From an uncultured Oscillospiraceae bacterium (GTDB lineage: Bacteria > Bacillota > Clostridia > Oscillospirales > Acutalibacteraceae): a DNA stretch of 5,295 bases. The translations under genes were made by a program, and so were the position numbers. The stretch is taken from the NCBI GenBank assembly GCA_902489335.1, contig CABTZO010000064.1:1-5295 (forward strand), given 5' to 3'. Under the pieces are notes generated by a model. The model saw only the letters and a list, made by a program, of their open reading frames with translations, made no database searches and was not told the DNA's origin. Positions 1 to 5,022 of the stretch are shown here, in pieces. How positions within the stretch are numbered: the stretch's first letter is position 1; every line of letters starts with the position of its first letter.

Positions 1-14
1 TGCTCTTCCGATCT
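1..14. other. Illumina adapter remnant at contig edge
   Basis: The first 14 bases, TGCTCTTCCGATCT, are identical to the 3' end of the Illumina read-2 adapter (known ending GTGTGCTCTTCCGATCT; the read-1 adapter ends CGCTCTTCCGATCT, so the leading T favours read 2). Read in the recG frame they give Ala-Leu-Pro-Ile-Ser, while RecG proteins usually have a His-Ala-Leu-Ile-type run here with no proline, so the bases do not fit the protein well. Genome sequence most likely begins at about base 15. The final T is ambiguous because it could also be genomic. Confidence 0.9.
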
Positions 15-16
15 CC

Positions 17-940
17 GATGATGTTGTTTTTAATAATCTTGGTTTTGTTGTAACCGATGAGCAGCACAGATTTGGCGTTTTACAGAGGAAAGCTCTTGAA
101 ATAAAAGGCAAAGAACCAAATGTGCTTGTTATGTCGGCAACGCCTATTCCCAGAACACTTGCTTTGTCCGTTTATGCTGATTTAGACATAAGCGTTATGA
201 AAGGCAGACCGACAAACAGAAAGAAAATTAAAACATATAAAATTGACTCTAATATACGTCAAAGGTGCTTTAATTTCATAAAAGATCAACTTGATTCCGG
301 TTATCAGGCCTACATAGTTTGCTCGTTGATTGATGAAAACGAAGATTTGGACGATCTTATTTCTGCAAAGGAATACTATAAAAAAATAAAAAACGGACCT
401 TTTAAAAATTACAGAGTTTCTCTTATTCACGGGCAGATGAAAAGTAAAGAAAAAGAGAAAATAATGCAGGATTACAAAGACGGTAAAGTTGACTTGCTTG
501 TGTCTACTACTGTAATAGAGGTCGGAATTGATGTTCCAAATGCAACGGTTATGTTGATAGAAAACGCCGAACGTTTCGGATTGTCGGCACTTCATCAGCT
601 AAGAGGCAGAATCGGGCGAGGAGAAGCACAATCTTATTGTATATTGCTTACGGATAATAAAACGGAGAAAACTACAAAAAGACTTGATGTTTTAATTAAA
701 AGCGATGATGGATTCGTGATAAGTCAAGCCGATTTGAAGCTTCGTGGTCCGGGAGATTTTTTCGGATCTAAACAACACGGACTTCCGGATTTCAAAATTG
801 CCGATATGTTAAACGATATGACTGTCTTTAACAATGCAATGAGTGACGCCAAGAAAATTTTAAGTGAAGATTTTCAGCTTGAAAAATCCGATCATCAAAT
901 TTTGAAAGCAGAAGTTGATGAAATGTTTAAAAATGTATAA
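17..940 (+). CDS. recG: ATP-dependent DNA helicase RecG, C-terminal part (5' truncated by contig edge)
   Basis: RecG is a superfamily 2 DNA translocase that remodels stalled replication forks and branch-migrates recombination intermediates. About 307 codons of a protein that is usually near 680 residues remain. The N-terminal wedge domain and the Walker A part of the first motor domain lie off the contig. What is left starts just before motif II, the family's DEQHRFG box (bases 56-76), followed by motif III SATPIPRTLAL (from base 134), a Val-Ser-Thr-Thr-Val-Ile-Glu-Val-Gly motif V, motif VI HQLRGRIGRG, and the RecG-type LRGPGDFFGSKQHG stretch after it. The TAA stop is at 938-940. The ATG at 131 and GTG at 122 are internal codons, because the conserved DEQH box lies in frame upstream. 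The gene converges on the small minus-strand gene, with 40 bases between the stops. The family assignment is firm. Confidence 0.96.
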   Translation, partial: DDVVFNNLGFVVTDEQHRFGVLQRKALEIKGKEPNVLVMSATPIPRTLALSVYADLDISVMKGRPTNRKKIKTYKIDSNIRQRCFNFIKDQLDSGYQAYIVCSLIDENEDLDDLISAKEYYKKIKNGPFKNYRVSLIHGQMKSKEKEKIMQDYKDGKVDLLVSTTVIEVGIDVPNATVMLIENAERFGLSALHQLRGRIGRGEAQSYCILLTDNKTEKTTKRLDVLIKSDDGFVISQADLKLRGPGDFFGSKQHGLPDFKIADMLNDMTVFNNAMSDAKKILSEDFQLEKSDHQILKAEVDEMFKNV

Positions 941-969
941 AAAAATCCCTCAGGCAAAAGCCTGAGGGA
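939..969 (-). terminator. Intrinsic terminator for the rpsT/small membrane protein unit
   Basis: A perfect 10-bp stem, TCCCTCAGGC (946-955) with GCCTGAGGGA (960-969), closes an AAAA loop. On the minus strand it is followed at once by seven U residues (complement of the A run 939-945), the classic rho-independent form. On the plus strand it is followed by GATTATATTG, a poor U tract, so it would stop recG transcripts less well, although the stem itself could act from both sides. The A run includes the last two bases of the recG stop codon. Confidence 0.85.
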
Positions 970-980
970 GATTATATTGT

Positions 981-1166
981 TTAAGAAACTTTCTTCATCT
1001 CTGTAAATTTGTTATCTTCCTTGTCTGTGAAAGCTTTGTAATTTACCTTGTTGAGATTTTTTGCATCGCTTTTGTTTCTAAAATATCTGTAACCAAAATA
1101 TATTGAAACTGCACCTAATACAATCAGAAGCAAAAAGGCAACAATTTTAAAAATTTTCTTGCTCAT
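981..1166 (-). CDS. Small single-span membrane protein of unknown function (61 aa)
   Basis: I do not recognise this protein. It begins MSKKIFKIV, and residues 8-26 form one hydrophobic segment (Val-Ala-Phe-Leu-Leu-Leu-Ile-Val-Leu-Gly and onward to Phe-Gly-Tyr). Flanking lysines and arginines (K3, K4, K7; R27, R30) make it a likely inner-membrane anchor. The remaining 30 or so residues are charged and polar with no motif I can name, and there is no cysteine. The ATG at 1164-1166 is preceded by GGAGG (1173-1177, minus strand) with a 6-base gap, a strong start. The gene lies 55 bases downstream of rpsT on the same strand, has its own promoter-like sequence, and ends before a strong terminator. 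These signals make it a real gene despite its size. An uncleaved signal anchor is the likeliest reading. Its role is unknown. Confidence 0.7.
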   Translation of the reverse strand: MSKKIFKIVAFLLLIVLGAVSIYFGYRYFRNKSDAKNLNKVNYKAFTDKEDNKFTEMKKVS

Positions 1167-1197
1167 ATCGTTCCTCCAAATAACTTATCTTGATTTA

Positions 1198-1225
1198 ATT
1201 ATAATATTATAAAAAAACAAGTCAA
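1198..1225 (-). promoter_or_regulatory. Promoter of the small membrane protein gene
   Basis: On the minus strand, TTGACT (1220-1225) and a perfect TATAAT (1198-1203) are separated by 16 bases, a near-consensus sigma-70/sigma-A promoter. Transcription would start near 1191, giving a leader of about 25 bases that includes the GGAGG at 1173-1177. The -35 element overlaps the rpsT stop codon (TGA at 1222-1224). No terminator is visible between rpsT and this promoter, so the small gene is probably served both by read-through and by this promoter. Confidence 0.65.
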
Positions 1226-1482
1226 GATTCTTTATTCATCTTTGTATCCAAAGAAGATTTTTTTCTTGCGGCATTGTTCTTATGAATAAGACCTTTAGTA
1301 GCAGCTCTGTCTATTTTTGAAATTGCATCGGTATATAATTCTTTTGCATTTTCAGATTTGTTTTCAATAGCGGCATTTGCCTTTTTAATAGAAGTTTTCA
1401 AAGCAGACATATCCGATTTATTGCGAATACGAGCCTTTTCATTAGTAAGAATTCTCTTTTTTGAAGATTTTATGTTTGCCAT
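1222..1482 (-). CDS. rpsT: 30S ribosomal protein S20
   Basis: S20 binds 16S rRNA early in assembly of the small ribosomal subunit. The 86-residue product (family about 84-90) begins MANIKSSKKRILTNEKAR, the typical S20 N-terminus. It is rich in Lys, Arg and Ala, and keeps the late conserved stretch Ile-Asp-Arg-Ala-Ala-Thr-Lys-Gly-Leu-Ile-His-Lys-Asn-Asn-Ala-Ala-Arg-Lys-Lys-Ser. An in-frame start at 1545 would add 21 residues (MQFFQKDD...) foreign to S20 and would cover the promoter. The ATG at 1480-1482 has GGGAGGTG six to seven bases upstream and gives the family's N-terminus. The gene is divergent from nrdG and followed on the same strand by the small membrane protein gene. S20 is autoregulated in Escherichia coli, but nothing here shows the same mechanism. 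Confidence 0.97.
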   Translation of the reverse strand: MANIKSSKKRILTNEKARIRNKSDMSALKTSIKKANAAIENKSENAKELYTDAISKIDRAATKGLIHKNNAARKKSSLDTKMNKES

Positions 1483-1486
1483 TTTG

Positions 1487-1494
1487 CACCTCCC
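1487..1494 (-). promoter_or_regulatory. Ribosome binding site deciding the rpsT start
   Basis: On the minus strand this reads GGGAGGTG, with its GGAGG core at 1489-1493 ending six bases before the ATG at 1482. It is a near-perfect complement of the 16S rRNA 3' end and fixes the S20 start at 1482 rather than the longer reading frame from 1545. Confidence 0.85.
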
Positions 1495-1516
1495 GTTTTG
1501 TTGTCTACAGAGAAGA

Positions 1517-1545
1517 ATAATATCATCTTTTTGAAAAAATTGCAA
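1517..1545 (-). promoter_or_regulatory. rpsT promoter with extended -10
   Basis: On the minus strand, TTGCAA (1540-1545) and TATTAT (1517-1522) are 17 bases apart, and a TG dinucleotide in the TGn position precedes the -10 element (TGATATTAT). Transcription would begin around 1510, giving a leader of about 28 bases with the ribosome binding site at its end. This placement fits the S20 start at 1482. Confidence 0.7.
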
Positions 1546-1553
1546 TGTTTTAT

Positions 1554-1606
1554 TTGATTAGATTATGTTATATATTATTGTATATTCGATTTAATAAATT
1601 TATTCC
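1554..1606 (+). promoter_or_regulatory. Probable nrdG promoter region (elements uncertain)
   Basis: The 157 bases between the divergent rpsT and nrdG starts must hold the nrdG promoter, but no element is near consensus. The best pairs are TTGATT (1554-1559) with TATTGT (1576-1581), 16 bases apart, and TTGTAT (1578-1583) with TATTCC (1601-1606), 17 bases apart. I see no convincing NrdR box or FNR-type palindrome here. The nrdG ribosome binding site, GAGGAG at 1629-1634, ends five bases before the ATG. Confidence 0.3.
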
Positions 1607-1639
1607 GTCTGATTATATGTTTTTAGTTGAGGAGAGATT

Positions 1640-2338
1640 ATGAAAATAAAAGGTTTACAAAAATTAACTTTACTTGATTACCCGGGACATACTGCCTGCA
1701 CTGTTTTCACATATGGATGTAATTTCAGATGTCCGTTTTGTCATAATGCTTCTTTGGTAATAAAACGAGATAATCAAGACGACACCGAGATTTCCGAACA
1801 GGAATTTTTTGATTTTCTCAAGAAAAGACAAGGACTACTCGACGGAGTTTGCGTTACGGGAGGAGAACCGACTTTACAAAAAGATCTGATTGAGTTTTTG
1901 AAGAAAATAAAGTCTCTCGGATATTTGGTAAAACTCGATACAAACGGATATAATCCAGAAATTTTAGGTGATATTTTAGATAATGGAATCTGTGACTATG
2001 TTGCCATGGATATAAAAACTTCTCCGGAAAATTATGAAAAAGTAAGTGGAATAAAGGACTTGAATGTCGATAAAATAAAAGAAAGCATTAAACTGATTCG
2101 TGATTCCAAAATTGACTATGAATTTAGAACAACGGTTGTTGAAAATCTACATAACGAAAATGATTTTGAATCAATAGGGAAAATTCTTGATGAAAACGAT
2201 AAATATTATTTGCAATCCTTTGTTGATTCGGGAGATTGTATAGAAAATAATTTCACGGCGGCGCCGGAAGATGTAATGGCAAAATACCTTACAATAGTAA
2301 AAAAATACGCACCAAAATCTAAACTTCGTGGAATTTGA
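1640..2338 (+). CDS. nrdG: Anaerobic ribonucleoside-triphosphate reductase activating protein (radical SAM)
   Basis: This radical-SAM enzyme cleaves S-adenosylmethionine with a [4Fe-4S] cluster and abstracts hydrogen from the glycyl-radical residue of NrdD. The cluster motif Cys-x3-Cys-x2-Cys is at C27, C31 and C34 (GCNFRCPFCHN). A GGEPT motif at 74-78 binds the SAM amino group, and DTNG (100-103) and MDIK (123-126) are further strands of the radical-SAM barrel. The opening KIKGLQKLTLLDYPG is characteristic of the NrdG2-type activases found with redoxin-linked NrdD proteins in anaerobes. At 232 residues the protein is full length for that group. It starts at ATG 1640 after GAGGAG. It sits 115 bases upstream of nrdD on the same strand with no clear terminator between them, so co-transcription is possible in addition to the nrdD promoter. 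Related activases (pyruvate formate-lyase type) are excluded mainly by the neighbouring nrdD. Confidence 0.92.
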   Translation: MKIKGLQKLTLLDYPGHTACTVFTYGCNFRCPFCHNASLVIKRDNQDDTEISEQEFFDFLKKRQGLLDGVCVTGGEPTLQKDLIEFLKKIKSLGYLVKLDTNGYNPEILGDILDNGICDYVAMDIKTSPENYEKVSGIKDLNVDKIKESIKLIRDSKIDYEFRTTVVENLHNENDFESIGKILDENDKYYLQSFVDSGDCIENNFTAAPEDVMAKYLTIVKKYAPKSKLRGI

Positions 2339-2366
2339 ACAAAAAATCTTAAAAAATTGTACATCT

Positions 2367-2375
2367 TTATCCACA
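2367..2375 (+). promoter_or_regulatory. Perfect DnaA box overlapping the NrdR operator
   Basis: TTATCCACA is an exact match to the consensus DnaA box. Its last five bases are the first five of the upstream NrdR box, and it lies 18 bases upstream of the nrdD -35 element. DnaA is known to control the class I nrdAB operon in Escherichia coli. Control of a class III nrd gene by DnaA here is inference. A 9-base word in A+T-rich DNA can occur by chance, but its position is notable. Confidence 0.45.
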
Positions 2376-2386
2376 ATATATAGTGG
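2371..2386 (+). promoter_or_regulatory. NrdR box 1 (upstream operator of nrdD)
   Basis: CCACAATATATAGTGG matches the NrdR-box consensus acaCwAtATaTwGtgt at 14 of 16 positions, and is a palindrome apart from the two central-flanking A residues. NrdR is the ATP-cone repressor of ribonucleotide reductase genes in most bacteria. The site ends 7 bases upstream of the -35 element. Confidence 0.85.
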
Positions 2387-2393
2387 TTGAGGC

Positions 2394-2422
2394 TTGACTT
2401 CGTCCACCATTTATTGTATCTT
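2394..2422 (+). promoter_or_regulatory. nrdD promoter
   Basis: TTGACT (2394-2399) is a strong -35 element, followed after 17 bases by TATCTT (2417-2422), a weaker -10. A second -10-like TATAAG at 2424-2429 is too far (24 bases) from this -35. Transcription would begin near 2429, leaving about 25 bases before the nrdD ATG. The -35 and -10 elements are bracketed or covered by the two NrdR boxes, as expected for repression. Confidence 0.6.
2404..2419 (+). promoter_or_regulatory. NrdR box 2 (downstream operator, degenerate)
   Basis: CCACCATTTATTGTAT matches the NrdR consensus at about 12 of 16 positions, including the key C and G nine bases apart. It begins 33 bases after box 1, close to three helical turns; paired NrdR boxes usually lie about 31-32 bases apart. 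It lies in the promoter spacer and enters the -10 element. The weaker match makes this less certain than box 1. Confidence 0.6.
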
Positions 2423-2453
2423 GTATAAGAAAACAAAAGAAAAGAGGCATGTT

Positions 2454-4757
2454 ATGTACAAGGTAATTAAGAGAGACGGACGAGTTGTAGATTTTAATCT
2501 TCAGAAAATAAAGAGTGCCATTCAAAAAGCTTTTGAAGCAACAGAAACAAATTATACTGATGAAATCCTTGATATGCTTACTCTGAGAGTAACAGCTGAA
2601 TTTCAAGAGTTTATTGTAGACGAAAGAATTCATATTGAGAAAATTCAGGACAGCGTTGAGAAACTTCTGTCAAAAGCAGGATATGAGAATGTTGCAAAGG
2701 CATATATCCTTTATCGTAAAAAGAGAGAAAGCTTAAGAAATGTAAGCAAAACTGTTCTTGACTATAAAAAGACGGTTAATGACTATCTTAAAATCAATGA
2801 CTGGAGAGTTAAGGAAAATTCAACCGTTACATATTCAGTCGGCGGATTGATTTTGTCAAACTCAGGTGCGGTAACCGCAAACTATTGGTTGTCTGAAGTT
2901 TATGATGAAGAAGTTGCAAATGCTCATAAGAATTGCGATATGCACATACATGACCTTTCGATGTTGACCGGATATTGTGCAGGCTGGAGCCTTCGTCAAC
3001 TTATTGAAGAAGGACTTGGCGGAATACCCGGAAAAATCTCATCTTCACCCGCAAAACACCTTTCAACTCTTTGCAATCAGATGGTTAACTTCCTTGGTAT
3101 CATGCAAAATGAGTGGGCAGGTGCTCAGGCATTTTCTTCCTTTGATACCTATCTTGCACCGTTTGTAAAGGTGGATAACCTTACATACAAACAGGTTAAG
3201 CAGGCAGTACAATCTTTTGTTTATGGCGTAAACACACCTTCGCGTTGGGGAACACAAGCTCCTTTCTCAAACATAACGCTTGACTGGACAGTTCCAAATG
3301 ACCTTGCGGAGAAACCCTGTATTGTCGGCGGAGAAGAACAGGACTTCAAATATAAAGATTGTAAAAAGGAAATGGACCTTATCAATAAAGCCTTTATTGA
3401 AATAATGATAGAGGGCGACGCAAACGGCAGAGGTTTCCAATATCCTATCCCGACTTACTCAATTACAAGTAATTTTGACTGGTCCGACACAGAAAATAAC
3501 AGACTTCTATTTGAAATGACTTCAAAATACGGAACTCCTTATTTCTCAAACTACATTAATTCCGATATGGATCCCTCGGACGTTCGTTCAATGTGTTGCA
3601 GACTTCGTCTTGATCTCAGAGAACTCAGACGCAAATCAGGCGGATTCTTCGGTTCCGGTGAATCAACGGGTTCTGTTGGTGTTGTTACCGTTAATATGCC
3701 GAGAATCGCTTATACATCTAAGAATGAAGAAGAATTTTACAGCAAACTTGATCACGTTATGGATCTCGCAGCGCGTTCACTCAATACAAAGCGTCAAGTC
3801 ATAAGCAAGCTTTTGGATGCAGGACTGTATCCTTATACAAAGAGATATTTAGGCTCTTTTGAGAATCACTTCTCAACAATCGGACTTGTCGGTATGAATG
3901 AAACTTGCCTCAATGCAAGATGGCTTCGTAAGAACTTAATTGAAAATGATGCAAGAGAGTTTACAAAGCAGGTTCTTGATCACATGCTTCATAGACTTCA
4001 GGATTATCAGGAAGAATACGGCGATCTTTATAACTTGGAAGCAACACCGGCAGAGTCAACTGCTTATCGTCTTGCCAAACATGATGTTGAAGAATTTCCG
4101 GAAATCATTACTGCTTCTGAAGGCAAAACACCTTATTATACAAACTCAAGTCATTTGCCGGTCGGATACACGGATGATATCTTCTCGGCTCTTGACCTTG
4201 AAGATGATTTACAGACAAGGTACACTTCCGGAACCGTGTTCCACGCATTCTTGGGAGAAAAACTTCCGGATTGGCAAGCAGCGGCAAATCTCGTAAGAAA
4301 GATTGCAGAAAACTATAAACTTCCGTATTTTACACTTTCACCCACATACTCAATTTGTAAACATGATGGATATATTGTAGGAGAACACTTCAAATGTCCA
4401 AAATGCGGTGAAACAGCCGAAGTATATAGCAGAATCACAGGATATTACAGACCGGTTCAAAACTGGAATGACGGAAAAGTTGAAGAATATAAAGACAGAA
4501 AAGAATATGTTATCTCAAACGATGAAACACCGATTCTCTTTACAACTTCCACTTGCCCAAACTGCAAAATAATCAAAAAGATTTTAGCAGAGCAGAATGT
4601 TGAATATGTAGAAATAAATGCAGAAGAAAACATTGAAATGGCAAAGAGATTTAAGCTCAGACAGGCACCGTCGCTTGCAATAAAAGCCGGAGACGAATAT
4701 CAAGTATATGCCGGAGTTGACCAAATCACAAAGGCCTTGGCTCAAGTAAAAGCTTAA
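2454..4757 (+). CDS. nrdD: Anaerobic (class III) ribonucleoside-triphosphate reductase with fused C-terminal glutaredoxin/NrdH-like domain
   Basis: NrdD reduces ribonucleoside triphosphates to deoxy forms without oxygen, using a glycyl radical installed by NrdG. The 767 residues hold an N-terminal ATP cone (about 1-93, opening MYKVIKRDGRVVDFN), an allosteric nucleotide sensor; the ten-stranded barrel with C175 (GYCAGWS) on its first strand and the finger-loop MCCR (C381, C382), where C382 aligns with the thiyl-radical cysteine; and a glycyl-radical domain with a metal-binding-type cysteine set (C635, C648, C651) and Gly663 in RITGYYRPV. A redoxin domain follows at about 690-767, with the CPNC active site (C701, C704) and a cis-proline P739 (APS). 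Unfused NrdDs end soon after the glycine, so this tail is an extra domain. The ATG at 2454 is preceded by AAAGAGG (2441-2447). The in-frame TTG at 2394 is rejected because it is the -35 element. The Asn found before the GVVTVN strand in formate-using enzymes is Ser407 here, which favours a thiol-dependent type. The upstream gene is the activase, and two NrdR boxes control the promoter. Confidence 0.96.
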   Translation: MYKVIKRDGRVVDFNLQKIKSAIQKAFEATETNYTDEILDMLTLRVTAEFQEFIVDERIHIEKIQDSVEKLLSKAGYENVAKAYILYRKKRESLRNVSKTVLDYKKTVNDYLKINDWRVKENSTVTYSVGGLILSNSGAVTANYWLSEVYDEEVANAHKNCDMHIHDLSMLTGYCAGWSLRQLIEEGLGGIPGKISSSPAKHLSTLCNQMVNFLGIMQNEWAGAQAFSSFDTYLAPFVKVDNLTYKQVKQAVQSFVYGVNTPSRWGTQAPFSNITLDWTVPNDLAEKPCIVGGEEQDFKYKDCKKEMDLINKAFIEIMIEGDANGRGFQYPIPTYSITSNFDWSDTENNRLLFEMTSKYGTPYFSNYINSDMDPSDVRSMCCRLRLDLRELRRKSGGFFGSGESTGSVGVVTVNMPRIAYTSKNEEEFYSKLDHVMDLAARSLNTKRQVISKLLDAGLYPYTKRYLGSFENHFSTIGLVGMNETCLNARWLRKNLIENDAREFTKQVLDHMLHRLQDYQEEYGDLYNLEATPAESTAYRLAKHDVEEFPEIITASEGKTPYYTNSSHLPVGYTDDIFSALDLEDDLQTRYTSGTVFHAFLGEKLPDWQAAANLVRKIAENYKLPYFTLSPTYSICKHDGYIVGEHFKCPKCGETAEVYSRITGYYRPVQNWNDGKVEEYKDRKEYVISNDETPILFTTSTCPNCKIIKKILAEQNVEYVEINAEENIEMAKRFKLRQAPSLAIKAGDEYQVYAGVDQITKALAQVKA

Positions 4758-4768
4758 AACATAAAAGT

Positions 4769-4793
4769 AAAAGCACCCGAAAGGGTGCTTTTT
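4769..4793 (+). terminator. Intrinsic terminator of nrdD
   Basis: AAAAGCACCC (4769-4778) pairs with GGGTGCTTTT (4783-4792) around a GAAA tetraloop, a stable GNRA loop, and five T residues (4789-4793) form the U tract. It begins 12 bases after the nrdD stop codon and closes the nrdG-nrdD unit. Confidence 0.9.
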
Positions 4794-4819
4794 GCTTAAT
4801 GAAATTTAAAATTTGGATT

Positions 4820-4843
4820 AGTTAGCCACATATGTGTATGACT
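4820..4843. repeat. Short palindrome between two terminators
   Basis: CACATATGTG (4827-4836) is a perfect 10-bp palindrome, with outer AGT (4820-4822) and ACT (4841-4843) also complementary, giving an interrupted dyad of 24 bases. It could be a protein-binding site or chance. I cannot assign it to a known family. The surrounding stretch 4794-4856 holds no open reading frame with a ribosome binding site that I can see. Confidence 0.4.
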
Positions 4844-4856
4844 CTAAAACAAAAAG

Positions 4857-4887
4857 AAAAAGGGTGAAATGTATCAACCCTTTTTTT
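4857..4887 (+). terminator. Second intrinsic terminator-like hairpin
   Basis: AAAAAGGGT (4857-4865) pairs with ACCCTTTTT (4877-4885) around an 11-base loop; a further G-C and A-T pair can form inside with one bulged A. Seven T residues (4881-4887) follow on the plus strand. The run of A residues on the left side makes it able to act on minus-strand transcripts too. It lies 64 bases beyond the nrdD terminator, so it is either a back-up terminator or the end of a unit not seen as a gene. Confidence 0.7.
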
Positions 4888-4918
4888 ATTGAACAAATGA
4901 TAATATTTAAATAAAGAT

Positions 4919-4950
4919 TTGACAAATATGTACTATTATTGTGTTACAAT
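4919..4950 (+). promoter_or_regulatory. Promoter of the leader peptide/HTH unit (extended -10)
   Basis: A perfect -35 hexamer, TTGACA (4919-4924), is followed by an extended -10, TGTTACAAT (TACAAT at 4945-4950). The spacer is 20 bases, longer than the usual 16-18, which the TGn extension may compensate for. Transcription would start near 4957, so the message would open almost directly with the Shine-Dalgarno AAGGAGGAG. Confidence 0.6.
4938..4950. promoter_or_regulatory. Candidate operator: inverted repeat over the -10 element
   Basis: ATTGT (4938-4942) and ACAAT (4946-4950) are perfect inverted arms around a GTT centre, and the right arm is most of the -10 hexamer. Small helix-turn-helix regulators often bind such sites at their own promoters, and one is encoded 130 bases downstream. 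Autorepression is inference. Confidence 0.35.
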
Positions 4951-4956
4951 TATTAT

Positions 4957-4965
4957 AAGGAGGAG
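4957..4965 (+). promoter_or_regulatory. Strong but distant Shine-Dalgarno for the 14-codon ORF
   Basis: AAGGAGGAG is a full match to the anti-Shine-Dalgarno sequence, but the AGGAGG core ends 14 bases before the ATG at 4978, longer than the usual 5-9. No other start codon lies at better spacing. The same bases can pair with CCTCCT at 5028-5033, so access to the ribosome may depend on RNA folding. Confidence 0.6.
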
Positions 4966-4977
4966 AAAGAAGTAATT

Positions 4978-5022
4978 ATGCTAATAGAAAAGCTACTAAA
5001 GTCTATAACGATAACAATCTAA
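4978..5022 (+). CDS. Possible 14-residue leader peptide upstream of the HTH gene
   Basis: The ATG at 4978 opens the 14-codon frame MLIEKLLKSITITI, ending with TAA at 5020-5022. It is rich in Leu and Ile, with all three Leu codons being CTA and three of four Ile codons ATA, choices that are less common in the neighbouring genes. It is preceded by a perfect but distant Shine-Dalgarno, and its stop codon falls in the left arm of the hairpin 5019-5046. This fits a regulatory uORF or leader peptide whose translation would alter folding downstream. It could instead be an untranslated leader, and a frame of 14 codons is easily found by chance. It resembles no peptide I can name. Confidence 0.35.
   Translation: MLIEKLLKSITITI

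Noticed and set aside
122..133. GTG/ATG starts for a short recG frame
   Set aside because: The conserved DEQHRFG helicase box lies in frame upstream at 56-76, so the frame continues to the contig edge and these are internal codons.
182..595. Minus-strand 137-residue frame inside recG
   Set aside because: It is antisense to a conserved helicase, shows low-complexity Phe/Tyr/Ile content, and has no ribosome binding site of note.
1187..1228. ATCTTGA/TCAAGAT inverted repeat as an rpsT terminator
   Set aside because: The loop is 28 bases, the stem has only two G-C pairs, no U tract follows it on the minus strand, and the bases form a good promoter instead.
1483..1545. Longer N-terminus for S20 from an upstream ATG
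   Set aside because: The added 21 residues are unlike S20, would cover the promoter, and the strong GGAGG plus MANIK start lies at 1482.
2394..2453. TTG start for nrdD at 2394
   Set aside because: That TTG is part of the TTGACT -35 element, upstream of the predicted transcript start; the ATG at 2454 has a ribosome binding site and gives the normal ATP-cone N-terminus.
2171..2633. Three overlapping minus-strand frames over the nrdG-nrdD gap
   Set aside because: They are antisense to nrdG/nrdD coding sequence and to the NrdR operators, with no family resemblance.
2977..4296. Short plus- and minus-strand frames within nrdD
   Set aside because: They are shifted-frame or antisense shadows of a clearly conserved reductase, with no start signals.
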